Source of the DNA: Theobroma cacao
Taxonomy: Eukaryota; Streptophyta; Magnoliopsida; Malvales; Malvaceae
Assembly (NCBI RefSeq): GCF_000208745.1
Contig: NC_030857.1
Location: 7,500,094-7,564,093 of the forward strand
Direction: 5' to 3'
Length of the DNA stretch: 64,000 nt
The notes beneath the pieces are model-generated. The model was given only the letters and a program-made list of their open reading frames with translations, did no database searches and had not been told where the DNA came from. The position numbers and the translations under genes were made by a program. Positions 11,748 to 24,680 of the stretch are shown one piece after another (the stretch's first letter is position 1; each line of letters opens with the position of its first letter).

Positions 11748-12140
11748 ACCTCATCCAGCTCATGTGCACTCCACACCGCACATAGCCAGAGTCATTGTGT
11801 GCACCCCCACATCGCGCACAACTAATGCCATCATGTGCTTCCCCCCACATCGCGCACATGGCATATATCATCATCATCGTGTGCACCCCTACATCACGCA
11901 CAACTAATGCCATCATGTGCTCCCCCCACATTGCGCGCATGGTATATATCATCATCATCGTATGCACCCCCACATTGCGCACATGGCATATATCATCATC
12001 ATCGTATGTACCCCCACATTGCACACAACTAATGCCATCATGTGCTCCCCTCACATCGCGCACATGGGTAATCTCATCATTCACATTTTCGCACCTCGTC
12101 ATCACCGGCATGTGCATCCCCCACATCGCGCACACGCACA
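11748..12140. repeat. Minisatellite with alternating 37- and 44-bp spacing
   Basis: The motif ACATCGCGCAC and variants start at 11809, 11847, 11891, 11928, 11972, 12016, 12053 and 12123. Spacings are 38, 44, 37, 44, 44, 37 and 70. The higher-order period near 81 bases is a multiple of three, which keeps frames open on both strands by chance. The array is much richer in CG dinucleotides than its surroundings. Confidence 0.8.
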
Positions 12141-14845
12141 GTTATATTTATTACAAAATATTAATTATCAATACGCAACATATATATATATATATTTATA
12201 TCAGCATCATATAACGCACAAGGATTCATCATATTGCACACTCACAACATAAAACGTTTTAATAAAGGCTTGTTCCCATGCATAATCTTTAAGGAAAAAT
12301 CAAATAAAAATCATTCACACGCTTTGTCCAAATATCAATAGATTTCCCAAAATATTTTCAATGCAAGTTCACTCACCTTACGATAATGGGATATTACATC
12401 GCTATTAGTTCGGAGGTGTATCTAGCTATTCCTACTCCCCGGTCGCTCGTTATTTCCCCCGACACATGCCACAGTACTCTAACTTTACCTTTGCACTTCC
12501 TAGCAACCATACAAATGTAATACCTTTAGTGTACATCATTCTTACTCCTCTTTTTCCTTCCATCATGAATCCTTATTCAACTAACTTATATCTTGACACA
12601 TTTTTACCAAAGTTGCCTTTATCCTTTACTTGCGTAATTCTTTAGATTATAGATACCGGTAACTTATTGATAACTTTATCACATATATTAACCTTGTCTA
12701 AGGATATTTATCAAGTTTAACTATCATTTCCCTAACAATTAGCTAACATATGGAAGCAACTACAAATTTACTTCCATCAAACACTTTCTAAGTTTACATG
12801 GATCACTATTCTCATTTACATATTGCCACCAAGCATAACATCGATATCCATTCATACGCACCAACATCCATAACCTTTTAAGCTTTTCCTAACAACACAT
12901 ATATTTACACAATTCATTTCTTTTCCAAACTTCCAATTAATATAATTACCTTCTAATCATACCCATGACACCACAATAACACTACATATTGCACACAATC
13001 ATTCTCACCATAGTAAACCAATCATAGGCTTCAAATTATAGCATGAAGCTTACCACTTGGTTTTAGCTTGGATTTCACCCAACAAAATTCATAATTCCCT
13101 TACACCCATGGCCACCATAGCTGCCACAAAATGATTCACTTATTATTTTTCCAAGGATTTAACCAACCATGAACTTAAAACACAAAAATCCTTACCTTAA
13201 CTTGCTTGAATTACAAAACCAATCTTTTTTCTTCCTTTCTCTCTTTTTCCTTCTTCTTCTCCTAGGGTTTAGATGTGCTGAAAATTGGGGTTAGAAGTTA
13301 TAACTTTGGTGCACAAGGAGTTGGGAGAAGGAATAAGTAAGAAGAGAAAGGAAATGAAAAGGAAACAAGGAAAGAAAATGGAAGAAAATTAACTTTCCAT
13401 GGGGGAGAATGAGAAGATGGCGCTGGAAGCTTCAAGAATGAAGGAGAAAATACCTTGTTGGGAGGATAAGGATGGTTTGGCTGATAAAGATGAGAGTCAA
13501 AGCTTCCTTTGGAAGCTTTGACCAAACATTGTATAAAATTATCGTTTTGCCCTCCAAGTTTCTTCTCTCTTTAATTTAGTCTTTCCAACACTCATTTAAC
13601 TCCAATTTCCTTCTATTATCTTCTTCTACACATGTACAAAAAAAGCATAAAGTTTGTACTCCAACGCGGTGTCCTCATAATATTTAAAATATTTATTTAC
13701 CCGCGCTATCTTTACTTAAGAAAGACACGCGGCCCCATTAACGTCATTTTTCTCTGAAATTTTTCTCATTCTTCTTCTCCCCCACTTAGATTGACCAATA
13801 ATCCTCCTTCATGGAAAATTTTGACACTGAATAAAATGTTAACATTTTAATATTATTTTATTAATAAAATATTATTTTATTTCAAAAATTTCCTCTTGTC
13901 TCCTTGGTACCCAAAATACCTTATTATACCTTAATTCACTTCCGAATCACCTTTTAGCTCGTAAATTCTTTCTCAAATAAAATATTATTATTTTATTATT
14001 ATTTCTTTGTGTGCGAAATATTTTATCTCAAACTATTCCTTTCACTTTTCATTACTTTTAAACGTTATACTTAACCTCAATTGGCATTCGATAATCTTTA
14101 TTAGTCACCATATTGAAGTACGAGATATTACAGAATGTAATAAAAAAATAAAATGCAGATGTTTGAGTTGAATGGCTATATGTACTTTTCTTAGATTAGT
14201 TTCTAAATTTGTATACTCTTGGGGTTGAAATTGTATACATAATTTAGAGAATATATTGTATTTATTTTTAAAGTTTAAAACCTTAAGTTTTAATGCTACG
14301 AATACTATTTGGGATCAAATGAGATACACTTAGACTTAGTATCTCAGCAAGAACGGTCAATAACATACATTGGGTTGAGTATGCAAATTAAAAAATTTGG
14401 GTAAATAATTAATTCCTGGTTTAAGAAATTTTTTATTAATTGATGTAAGTGTTTGGCTATCAAAGTGGCTCGTTTACTGAAATTAATGGATTATTTTCTT
14501 AAGCAAAAGGTTATAGAATGATTTTTTAAATTGCTTGATACAATTACCTACCTAAAAGGGTTATTGTGTAGGGTAATTTAGAGTGGGACATAAAGTATCA
14601 TAGTTGAGAGTATACAGGTCTAGAAGGTCTGTTTGCCTAAAAGGATAAGCTTTTCGAAAACTAGAATATTCTCGTATTAGCTTTATGTGGAGAGTGCCTA
14701 TTAGCATATCATATTCTCTACCCAAAAGGGAGTTTTTGATTATGCACCTAGACTTTTTAGTTCTTTTCTTTTAGTACATTTCGGACTATTGCTAATTATT
14801 CCGTTATTGCCCAATTAACTAATAATTGTATTTCTTGTCTTGAAC

Positions 14846-15370
14846 AATGACATTTACTGTGAATATTAATCGAGCTATTATTGAGACTCTTAACACATTT
14901 AAATTTAAGATATGGAATGAAGATTTTTCTTTTACCTTGGTTATGAGTGAAATAGGCATACCCTTGCATGTTGATAAGCTTGCTACCCATATTGATAGGA
15001 GCACTAGTAAGATAAAAAAAAAAAAACTCAAGAAAGAAAAGAGTAAGAATGCCTTGCTTAGCACCAATTCCAAACCTTATTACTAGAAAAATTATAGAAA
15101 ACCTAGAAATGATTCTAAGCAAGACAATAAAAGGCATTGTAATGGTCAGACTAAGGGGTAAGAGGTCTTAAAATTGTCATAAGGAACGAGGTTAGGTGCT
15201 TTTCTTGAAAAGGTCACATGAAACATTAGTGCCCCAGTTATAAGCCTCGGTTAGGGAAAAAGAATAAACAAGAAGGTAAGCCACTAGCTCTAGTTTGTTT
15301 TGAATCCTATATTATTAGTGCACCAACAAATTCGTGGTGGCTTGATAGTGGTGCAACTGTTCATGTTGCT
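14846..15370 (+). pseudogene. Copia gag remnant with zinc-knuckle and protease start
   Basis: A gag-like frame begins with ATG at 14847. A degenerate zinc knuckle is read near 15199-15235 (C-F-S-stop-K-G-H-M-K-H-stop-C-P), where TAG and TGA replace expected codons. The protease motif W-L-D-S-G-A-T-V-H-V lies at about 15337-15366. Many stops make it non-functional. Confidence 0.7.
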
Positions 15371-15382
15371 GTTACAGTATAG

Positions 15383-18300
15383 GTGCTCAAAAGCAAACGG
15401 AAGCCAAGTGAAAGAGAAGCCAAGCTTAGAGTTGGAAACAATGCTGAAATAGATGTCAGTCATGTAAAAACCATAGGTTTAAATTTAGAATCTGGTTTTG
15501 AACTTGTTTTGAAAAATGTTTTTCATGTACCGACATTTAGGCAAAATATGATTTCAGTTTCTGTTATGGATAAACTTGGTTTTTATTTTGGTATTGATGA
15601 TGGAAAAGTTGACTTGCTTTTAAATTCTAAAGTTATTGGCGAGTTTAAGCTAGTTGATAATTTATATAGATTATGCTTGGTCCCTAATAATGAATTTAGT
15701 TGCATGAATGTTGAAAACATTGTGTCTAAAAGATCTTTTATTAAAGAAAATTCGTTCTTGTTGTGGCATAAAAGATTAGGTCATATTTCTAATGAGAAAG
15801 TTAAAAGATTGATAAAAGATGGCATTTTACCTAATCTTGATTTTGAGAAGTTAAACACTTGTGTGGATTGCATAATGGGTAAAATGATTAAGACTAAGAA
15901 AAATGCCGCAACTTGTAGTAAGGACCTTCTAGAAATTGTGCACACTAATATTTAGTGGACCTCTTACACCTACCTTGTGTGGTAACAAGTATTTTCTTAC
16001 CTTTATTGATGATTTCTCTCATTATGGTTACCTTTACTTAATAGATGAAAATTTTTATGCTTATGAAAATTCAAAATTTTCAAAACTAAGGTAAAGAAAC
16101 AATTAGGAAAAGTTATCAAAATTGTTAAGTCTGACCGAGAGGCTGAGTATTATGGCAAACATGGTACAATTGGACAGCACATGGGACCATTTGCCAAATA
16201 CTTACAAAAGTGTGGAACTATTGCCCAATATACCATGCCTAGTAGTCCTGAACAGAATGGTGTGGCCGAAACGTGGAATCGCACCCTTAAGGAAATGATG
16301 AAAAGTATGATGAGTAGGACTAACCTTCCCGAGTCCCTTTGGGGTGAAGCTATTAAAATTGCTTTGTACGTTCTTAATACAGTGCCTAGTAAGTTTGTTC
16401 GTACAACACCTTTTGAGTTATGGACCGATAGAAAACCCAATTTGAACCATTTTTTAGTTTGGGGATGTCCTATAAAAGTTAGAATTTATAATCCTTTTGC
16501 AAGAAAGACTGAACCCAGAACTACTCGTTGCTATTTCATAGGTTACCCAAACCATTCTAAAAGATATAAGTTCTTTTTTTCTGCACATAGAGCTAAAGTT
16601 GTAGAATCACAAGTGGCAAAATTTTTGGAGTTAGATGTTGTTGATAAAGCTATGACTGAAGTTGTTGATGGTAGATCGGCTATCAAACATGTAACCATTC
16701 CTTTACCAACTTCACAGGGTAGTACAGTACTTGTGACTATTGAGAGAGAGGATCTTGGGCAACATGATGTAAATCTTCCTCCTCAAGAGCCTGTTCTTAC
16801 TCCTATTGATGTTCATTCTATTTAGGAAAATGAGGTTGAGGTGTTTTTAAGAAGATCTTCTAGGCAAAGAAAGTCTGTTATTCCTAATGATTACATGGTT
16901 TTTCTTGGAAAGAGTGATTATGATATTAGTCATGTGGTGGACCCTGTGACTTTTAGTGATGCCATTAATAGTCCTCAGTTTGCAATATGGATGGATGCAA
17001 TGAAAGATTAGAAGAGCTTAAAATAGGGTTTGGGAGCTAGTTGAACTTCCAAAGGGATGTAGGCCAATTGGTTACAAATGGGTGTATAAGACCAAGAAAG
17101 ATTTTAAGGGAAAACTTGAGAGGTTTAAGGCTAGGTTGGTGGCAAAGGGATTTACTCAAGAAGAAGGAGTAGATTATAATGAGACTTTTTCGCTAGTGTC
17201 TTCCAAGGATTCTTTTAGAATCATCATGGCCTTAGTAGTACATTTTGATTTAGAGCTTCATCAAATGGATGTGAAGACAACCTTCTTGAATGGTAACCTT
17301 GAAGAGTAGGTTTATATGGTTCAACTTGAAGGATTTTAGGAATTAGGGAATGAAAATTTGGTATGTAAACTTAAGAAGTCCATTTAGGGTCTGAAGCAAG
17401 CTTTTAGACAATGGTATTTAAAGTTTGATGAGACAGTTACTTCCATGGGTTTTGAGGAAAATAAAATTGATCAGTGCATATACCTTAAAATCAGTAGGAG
17501 TAAGTTCATTTTTCTTGTGATGTATGTTGATGATATCTTGCTAGGCAGTAATGATGTTGGATTAGTGCATGAAACTAAGTAATCATTGTCCAAGACTTTC
17601 GACATGAAAGATCTTGTTGATGCCTCATTTATAATTGGGATTGAGATATGCAGAGATAGGTCTTTAAATTTATTTGGACTTTCCCAAAAGGCATACATTG
17701 ATCGTGTGCTAAGTAGATTCGACATGCAGAATTAGAAAGCTGGGGATGCACCTATTGTGAAAGGTGATAACTATAAGCTTAGTCAATTTTCGAAAAATGA
17801 TTTAGAGAATCTATGAAACGCATACCTTATTTTAATGCAGTTGGAAGCTCTATGTATGCATAAGTTTGCACTAGACAATACATAACTGTTGTAATGGGGA
17901 TTTTTGGCAGATATCTTACTAATCCTAGTCTAGATCATTGGGTTGCTATTCAAAAAGTGATGAGATACTTGCAAAAGACTAAGGATTATATGATAGTATA
18001 AAGAAATGAGGATAACCTTGAGATTATTGGTTATAGAGATTCTGACTTCACTGGTTGTCAAGATGACAGGAAGCCCACCTCAAGGTATAATTTTATGTTA
18101 ACTGGATGAGCTATTTCTTGGAAGAGTGTTAAGCTAATGCTCTTAGCTTCCTCTACGATGCAAGCTGAGTTTATTGCTTGCTATAGAGCTACCACGCAGG
18201 CTATTTGGCTTAACAATCTTATTTCTGGGCTATGTGTTGTTGATTCCATTTGTAGACCTCTTAAAATTTATTGTGATAATAGGTCTGCTGTGTTGTTCAC

Positions 18301-18440
18301 AAAGAACAACAAAGCACTAGTGGGTCTAAACATTTAGAGATAAAACATCTGAAGGTTAGGGATTTTGTTAAAAATGGTGACATTGTTGTTGGCTGATCCT
18401 TTGACTAAAGGGTTAAGACCTACAGTTTTTAGAAGACATG
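15383..18440 (+). pseudogene. Copia pol remnant (integrase, reverse transcriptase, RNase H)
   Basis: Broken frames read in order. 15383-15955 is the protease end and the GAG-pre-integrase L-W-H-K-R-L-G-H. 16181-16825 is the integrase with P-E-Q-N-G-V-A-E-T-W-N-R-T-L. 17040-17750 is the reverse transcriptase, with H-Q-M-D-V-K-T-T-F-L-N-G and M-Y-V-D-D-I-L near 17521. 18130-18420 is the RNase H region with A-S-S-T-M-Q-A-E-F-I-A and a D-P-L-T-K-G-L end. Over ten in-frame stops are scattered through it, many of them TAG or TAA where Gln is usual, as expected from C-to-T decay of methylated DNA. Confidence 0.85.
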
Positions 18441-19157
18441 TTGAAAGCATTGGTATTTTGGGGTCTTTTGATGTACTTGGTTAATGGAAGTATGTTATTT
18501 ATATAACTCTCACATCATGGTTTACATTTAGTTGTGATGAGACATTTTCTACTTGTTTTAAACATTCATGAGATGTTTAATTTTATATTTGTTGATGATC
18601 ATTGTTAATTGATAATCCATGCTATTATTTGGTATTATTTGTACATGTACATCTAATTATTATTTTGCAATCATGCTTTATGAAATCTTGAAATTGGTGC
18701 CTATCTTAAGAGTGATTTTATTAGTATGTCTCATGAATGATACCAATAAGGAACCTCAAGGATAAGTAGGAGACATACAGGCATGTTGTCAACGCTAAAT
18801 AGATTTCTCACCAAGTTTAGAGAAATCAACAAGAGGACTAATAGTGAAAATAACACATTGGGATCACATTTAGGTGCTATTTTCTTGCTACATAGCTACA
18901 CTAAGATCCACTATCAATAAGATCACTAGTACTTGTAACTATAGATTGGTCTTATGTCAATAAGTAGCATAAGGACTGCCATAATTCAGTATTAGATGTT
19001 TTTATTAGACAAGATCATTAAGACGTTGTTTCATAGGGCTTAATATTTTTAAATTATGGCCACATCAAAATTAAGTCAATCAGTCTGGAGTCTTGTTTTC
19101 TAAAGTGTTTTCTTAAAGTCAAAATAAACTCCAATTAATATTGCCCAAGTAGGAGAA

Positions 19158-19620
19158 TGTTAGAATTATTTATTATGTGGGCTTCTATTAATTGGTAATT
19201 TTGGTTTAATAAAACGGATAGATAGTTTAGTTTTATTGTGAAACAAAGCATGATAGCCCAATTACTATTAAAACGATTAGTTAATGATGGGCTTTACACG
19301 TCTAATAGGGTTAGTGTGGTTTGGCAGTTGTGTAGGCCTTGGCTAAGCACACCTTTAATGGGTAGGCTTGTATTAGGATTTTGTTTATTATATATATATG
19401 GCTAAATCCCCTCTTCCTTTCAAATCTAATGGTATCTACCCATTGAGAGCCCCCACAAACAATAGAGAAGTGCGAAGAGGAATATCTAACATTTATCAGG
19501 AATTTTTTGTTTTTTCGTTGCAAACAATGACTACCTCTATGAATCAAACAAGTATGCAACAAATAGTTGATGCATTTGGTGTTCTAATATTCACACATGG
19601 ATCTAGGGATTCAACTTACA
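19158..19620 (+). repeat. Right (3') LTR of the copia element
   Basis: A 463-bp partner of 9488-9949, starting TGTTAGAATT and ending CTTACA. Confidence 0.88.
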
Positions 19621-19672
19621 TCTATGACCCAAGACAAACTTCCTTTGACAATAGCGTCCAAAGGACTTGTAG

Positions 19673-22600
19673 TGAAATGCCCCATACTTTGATATGGTGA
19701 TAAATAAAGTTGGCCGGATGCGAATTGAGGTATAATAAGGAACTTTGGGAACCAAAGAGACAAGATAAAATTTTTAGAATAAAATAATATTTTATTAATG
19801 AAATAATATTAAAATATTAATATTTAGCCGGATGTCGAAATCATTCATGAAGAAGGATCATATGGTTGATCCAAGTGGGGAAGAAGATGTCAAGTCTGAC
19901 TCTGTAAAATACTTGTCATGACATGCATGTGATTGACTAAATGTTTACATACTAGGAGAGCCCCGAAAAATCGACAAAAGTCGGTACTATACCTAGAGGT
20001 ACAACAAAGTTGATTTAAGCCTCGAACTAGATCAAATAGAGAATTTAAGAGGAAGTTAAGAATTTTGAAGTCCCAGAATGGTTTAATATGGTGATTTGGA
20101 GTTCGAGGATCAATTTGGAGTCAAGCTGTAAATTTCACTATCTAGGGGTAAAATGGTAATTTTGCCACTTGAGGACAAAATGGGAAATTTTTTTCAAAGA
20201 GTTTGATCATATTTGACTTTTTGGAGTGTGATTTGAGGTTGAGAAGTGAAAAATTATAATTTGGTATTTTTTGGAGTATAGGGGTAAAATAGTAATTTTA
20301 CCACTCTAAGGGCAAAACAGTAATTTTTTACCACCAGAACACTTGTTCAGCATATGAATTTTATCCAATTTTATCATGGATAATTGAAGGAATTTATATG
20401 GTAGAGAGACAAAGCTTAATAGTTATGAAATAAAAATGAACCAATAAAATAGTGACACATGACATATTTATAACCATTAAATATTTAGCTTTAAAATTAA
20501 TACAAAATCAGCCCATTTCTCATTGATATGGCTGGCCAAAGAAGAACAAAGGAGGAAAGGAAAAAAACAAGAACTCTAGGTGAAAAATTGAAGAAAAAGT
20601 GTGGGATTTCAAGGGATTAAGCTAATAAAGGTAAAATTTCTTAATTTTGACTCGTGATTTACACTACCCATGGTTTCTTTTTCATTTTCAATGGTTAGAT
20701 TTCATGTTTTCATGGTGAATTCATGGCTGGTTGGAATGGGTATGGAGAGAGAATGAAGTTGGATTGATTTGATTCTAAGTTACGTTAGTGTTTTTAGTTA
20801 GTTTATCATGTCTAGAAACAAACTAACAAGAAAAATTCATTTTCTCCCATTACCCATCATTGGTTGAATTTTCTAGGGAGGATATTGTGGCTGAAATTGA
20901 TGATATTTCATGATATTTTGGTGATATTTGATGTTTGGTGAGGCTAGAAATTAAATGGAAAATTTTAGTGTGAAAATCTGAATTTTTGCTTAACGTATAG
21001 ACATGTGTGATTATTGACCTAGGACTGATAAATTGAATCTCATTCACAGTCACTGAGGTAATTTAGGTATAATTGGAGTGTAGAAAGTGAGAAGAATTGA
21101 TTTGGAGTTAAATTGGAGATTTTAGCTGATTAGATCGAGTATAGTGTGACTTAGGTCGAATATCACATTTAAGTGATTAATCAGACATTTTGCATCCCAT
21201 CGCATGCATTCATTTAGATTTAGAGAGCCTGAAATAGTTTATGATAAATTGACAAATTTATTGAAATTCGTGTCACGTATGATGTATAGGTGGTGAGCCC
21301 TTTAACAAGGGTAAAGAGATTGTGTCCGAAGATTGGAAATAGGAGTATATCGAACTCCTAGTACAGTGAGTAACCTTACTATTGTCTTAATTTTCTAGAG
21401 TGGTTTTTATTTGATTTTGTGGATTTTATGGAAAATGAGTTTAAATAGTAAATCTTTTTATTTTACAAACAAAATGTGTTTAAATAAAATGATTTTATAA
21501 ATTGTCTTGAAATTGAATGATGACTTGGAAAATAGAGTAACTGGAGACCACTTGAGGTGTTGTAAATTCATGGTTTGAATTGACTGGCTTATGATAATAT
21601 TTGCATGAATGGCTGAACTGTGTACTTAGCCTTGAAAGGCTATGAATTACAATAATTGTCATATCATGTTATTGAATTTTATTGATTGGTGGGATAATGA
21701 TGAGCTTACTGCAGTGGGCGGGTTTCCATGGACCAGCCTATTAGAAAGGCACGGTAAACCCCGTTATATCTTACCTCAGTATGAGAGGCGCGGGTAGATA
21801 ACTCCTGAGGCTAACACTTTTAGAGTTCACTTCATGCCAAACCACCACGTGAGGTTGAACTCAGCCAACGCCAAGGAACGGCTATATTTCAAAATGAAAA
21901 CATAATTTATACGTAAATGACTTTTTAACAGCCTTGGCGAATTCGGTTGGGATAACCCTCGATCAAGGCATCCTTGATAACTGAGTATGAGAATGATTTT
22001 TGGCACGAGCCAAGCTTTTCAGGAAATCATAAGCCTAGTTGTTTATTTGGTTGAAATAAGTTGAAAGGTAATGAAATTACAGTATGATGATTTATTTTAA
22101 TTGTCTCCATTTACTCGACTTTAGATATTTTAGATGGTATTTGTTTACTCACTGGGATTATATAATCTCACCACCATTCTTCCACCCATTTCAGGCTCAG
22201 GATAGTGTGTAGATAGCTGATATTGTCGAAGGCTATAGTCGGCTTTACTATTCCAAAAATTGTAGGTTTACTGCCTTTGTGCACTTTTGTTCCTTGTGGG
22301 CCCACGAGTCACTGAAAAGTAAATTTCATATCCTGGTTATCTGCATTGTAGTATATATGAATTTATTTAGCTTTTATATTAAAAATAATAATTAATTACC
22401 GATGACTCTATAAATATTGTTTTACAAGAAATTAGAATATTTTATTGAATTTTTTATTTTATTCAAATAGTTGCAATATCATTTTTAATAAATGTTTTAG
22501 ACACTCAAATTTATTTTAAATCATGAAATATGTGTTTTCCACTCATCTACTACATTTTTAGTCGGGTTCAAAAAAATTCGAGGAAAAATGACGAAAACGC

Positions 22601-22812
22601 CCCTGTAAGGCGAAAATTATTTTTTCACGGTTTTGAAAGGGAAAAAGCTTAAAATTCTTTAAAAACGAGGTTTGGTGATGATTACTCACAGAGGAGATGA
22701 GAAAAATGGTACTAAAGCCTTGCGGGGTTCCGGTTGGCACTCCGGGTAACGAATATCTACTAAGACGTCGCGACGATTGTCACGGGCTCGAGGGGAGTAC
22801 CAGGTCGTGACA
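19673..22812 (+). mobile_element. Gypsy-type solo LTR, 3140 bp, TSD TGTAG
   Basis: It starts TGAAATGCCCC and ends GTCGTGACA, with exact TGTAG copies at 19668-19672 and 22813-22817. No gag or pol frame is present. It shares long blocks with the LTR at 61750-64000, for example CACGGTAAA and AACGCCAAGGAACG (21868 and 63900), and its start matches the reversed copy at 10835-14132. The recurring phrase GGGGTAAAATNGTAATTTT between 20140 and 20330 is an internal repeat. It inserted only 48 bp beyond the copia element. Confidence 0.85.
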
Positions 22813-23390
22813 TGTAGTACACCACGTAAGCGAGGAAGGCACACAAAACACAAAACTGCATTGCCCAGGAGGACATAGCAAAAAGAATCAGCAAGACAAA
22901 TGGAGAAGCCAATGATTTCGAGCTCCGTAACTCAACATACTCCTCAACCCAAATTTCTCAATCAAATTAATTCAATGTGTTGTAAAAACTAATAAAACCT
23001 TAAAAATGTAGTTTTAACCTATTAACTGAATTAGATCCATTAATTCGGTTAACAATTGAATTAATGGGTCATGTGCCTTAGTACAGTAAAACCTCACTTT
23101 TTTAAATTTTATTTTTTCCATGCAAATTGCATAATAAATATAGTTCAATTCTGTAATCTTAACAAATCACAAGATTAATAACATTAAAAAGTTTCAACAA
23201 ACATATATGAAATGCACTGAAATGATCTAATGACAATTATATTTTATAGAATTATTTTATTCCAATTTTGTTATTAAATATTAGCTAAATCCTCAATTTT
23301 TAATTATAATTTAATTATTTTTAGTTGTTTTTATAATTAGTTTTATTTTTAGTGACTTATTTTAATTTTATGTTATTCCTTTTAATTTGG
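22813..23390. other. Intergenic, AT-rich, no gene seen
   Basis: Host or older repeat sequence right of the solo LTR. TACAGTAAAACCTC near 23083 resembles the end of a pogo-like (Emigrant) MITE, but no matching end was found. Confidence 0.4.
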
Positions 23391-24680
23391 TTTTTAGTTA
23401 TTAGTTTTTATATTTTTTTGTAGGATTAAAAGTGATTGGGCTTAATTTTGGTAAGTGAGATATTGAAGAACCCGAAAGTCTGTTTGCATATGCTTTAGTG
23501 TTTTGGCCATATCTCAAGCTACAGAACTCCAAATGATGCGATTCTTACACCATTGGAAAGCTAAGAGACAGAGCTACAATTTCATGAAGATAAATTTTCC
23601 CAGTTCTACTTTGAAGATAGAGAAAAGCATGTCAGAAAATGGCTGGACGTATTGTGCCGAGAATAGAAATTTGTAAAGACTGATAATTGATTTTTGGGCC
23701 TTTTATTTCACTTTTAAACCCAATTAAACCCTAGGTCAACTTAAGGAACTTTAGGTTTAGTTTATTAGTATAAATAGGATATGTTTAACAACATTGGACA
23801 CAACCCTTGGGAGATTCAAGAAGCTAAAAGTTGAGGCTGAATCAAGGCGACAAATATTGTTTTGTTTTCTTCCTTGGCTTTTATTGTCCTTGTTACTTTC
23901 AATGGTTGAATTTCTTATAATGTTATTTTATTTTGCAATTATGGGTAGCTAATTTTCTTTTTCTAGGATTGCAATTGAACTCACATGTAATCTAAGTTTT
24001 TAATCTCTTTCTTACTTATTTTTAATGAGATTTGATTTGTTTATTCCAATTTGTTCTTAATGCTTTTAATTGCTTGGCCACTAATTAAATTGATCTAGAA
24101 ACCTAAACAAACTTGGGAAAGGGAGTTTAGAGTAGACTAAAATTGGGATAGTATATGATCATATTAATTGATTTGCGTATAGGATAGGGATATACCTATA
24201 GGTCATATGTAGCCAGATTAGAACCTGCATTTAATGAGTCTGTTTTAATTTCAATTCACATAGGGATATAGTGTTTTGGTTAAAATAAATATTTTTATAA
24301 GATGAGTCGGGAGACCCTTATAAATAATTTAAGACTTTAGGTTAGCAATTCACCCCATTGAAATAGATTAAGAAAGAGAGGTAAGATTTAGATGAAGTGT
24401 GAGGGATATTGTAATCCTAGACTTGTTTGATTTGATTTTTACCCAATTATATTGTTGCTTTGATTTTTCTTTTTAGTATAAATTTTGGTTAATTAGTTTT
24501 AGTTAATTAATTTAGTTATTCGAATTTGATTGTTTGATAAGATTAAATTGTTATAATTTTAGTACTTAGTAAAATTTTAGATCAATTCTCTATGAGATTG
24601 ATACTCTGTTTGCTATTATACTATCTATTTGATACGTATACTTGCGTAATAGGATTTAACTGACATCTAACAAATTACAA
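23390..24680 (+). repeat. Probable LTR remnant, gypsy-type
   Basis: The block carries no protein frame. It has features I associate with plant gypsy LTR ends: a stretch ending in AGATTGATACTCTG and ACGTATACTTGCGTAATA near 24597-24650, a TATAAATAGG-like promoter near 23770, and a CTAGGATTGCAATTGAAC stretch. Ends and a target duplication could not be fixed. Confidence 0.4.

Larger units (their letters stand above)
10835..14132 (-). mobile_element. Gypsy-type solo LTR nested in the copia element
   Basis: On the minus strand it begins TGTAATATCTCG and ends GGTTGTGACA. Flanks are AAATG (10830-10834) and GAATG (14133-14137), a duplication with one mismatch. The minus-strand start aligns well with the start of the solo LTR at 19673, and the ends match too (GTTGTGACA and GTCGTGACA). 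No gag or pol frame is present, so at 3.3 kb it is best read as a solo LTR of a long-LTR gypsy family. It contains an AT microsatellite (11037-11085) and a minisatellite (about 11748-12140). Confidence 0.75.
9488..19620 (+). mobile_element. Old Ty1/copia retrotransposon with both LTRs
   Basis: The left LTR (9488-9949) and right LTR (19158-19620) start TGTTAGAATT and end CTTACA. They are flanked by TCCAT (9483-9487) and TCTAT (19621-19625), a target duplication with one change. A primer-binding-like TGGTATCAAAGC follows at 9952-9963, and a purine-rich AAGTAGGAGAA precedes the right LTR. By eye the first 230 bases of the LTRs differ at about 15% of positions, so the insertion is old. The order protease, integrase, reverse transcriptase, RNase H defines copia. 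About a third of its length is the nested solo LTR at 10835-14132. Confidence 0.9.

Noticed and set aside
11809..12133. Regularly spaced repeats resembling a CRISPR array
   Set aside because: Spacers are themselves repeats, the context is a plant LTR, and the spacing alternates; it is a minisatellite.
11704..12252. Long ORFs on both strands (up to 143 codons)
   Set aside because: They are produced by the minisatellite whose period is near a multiple of three; the translations are simple repeats.
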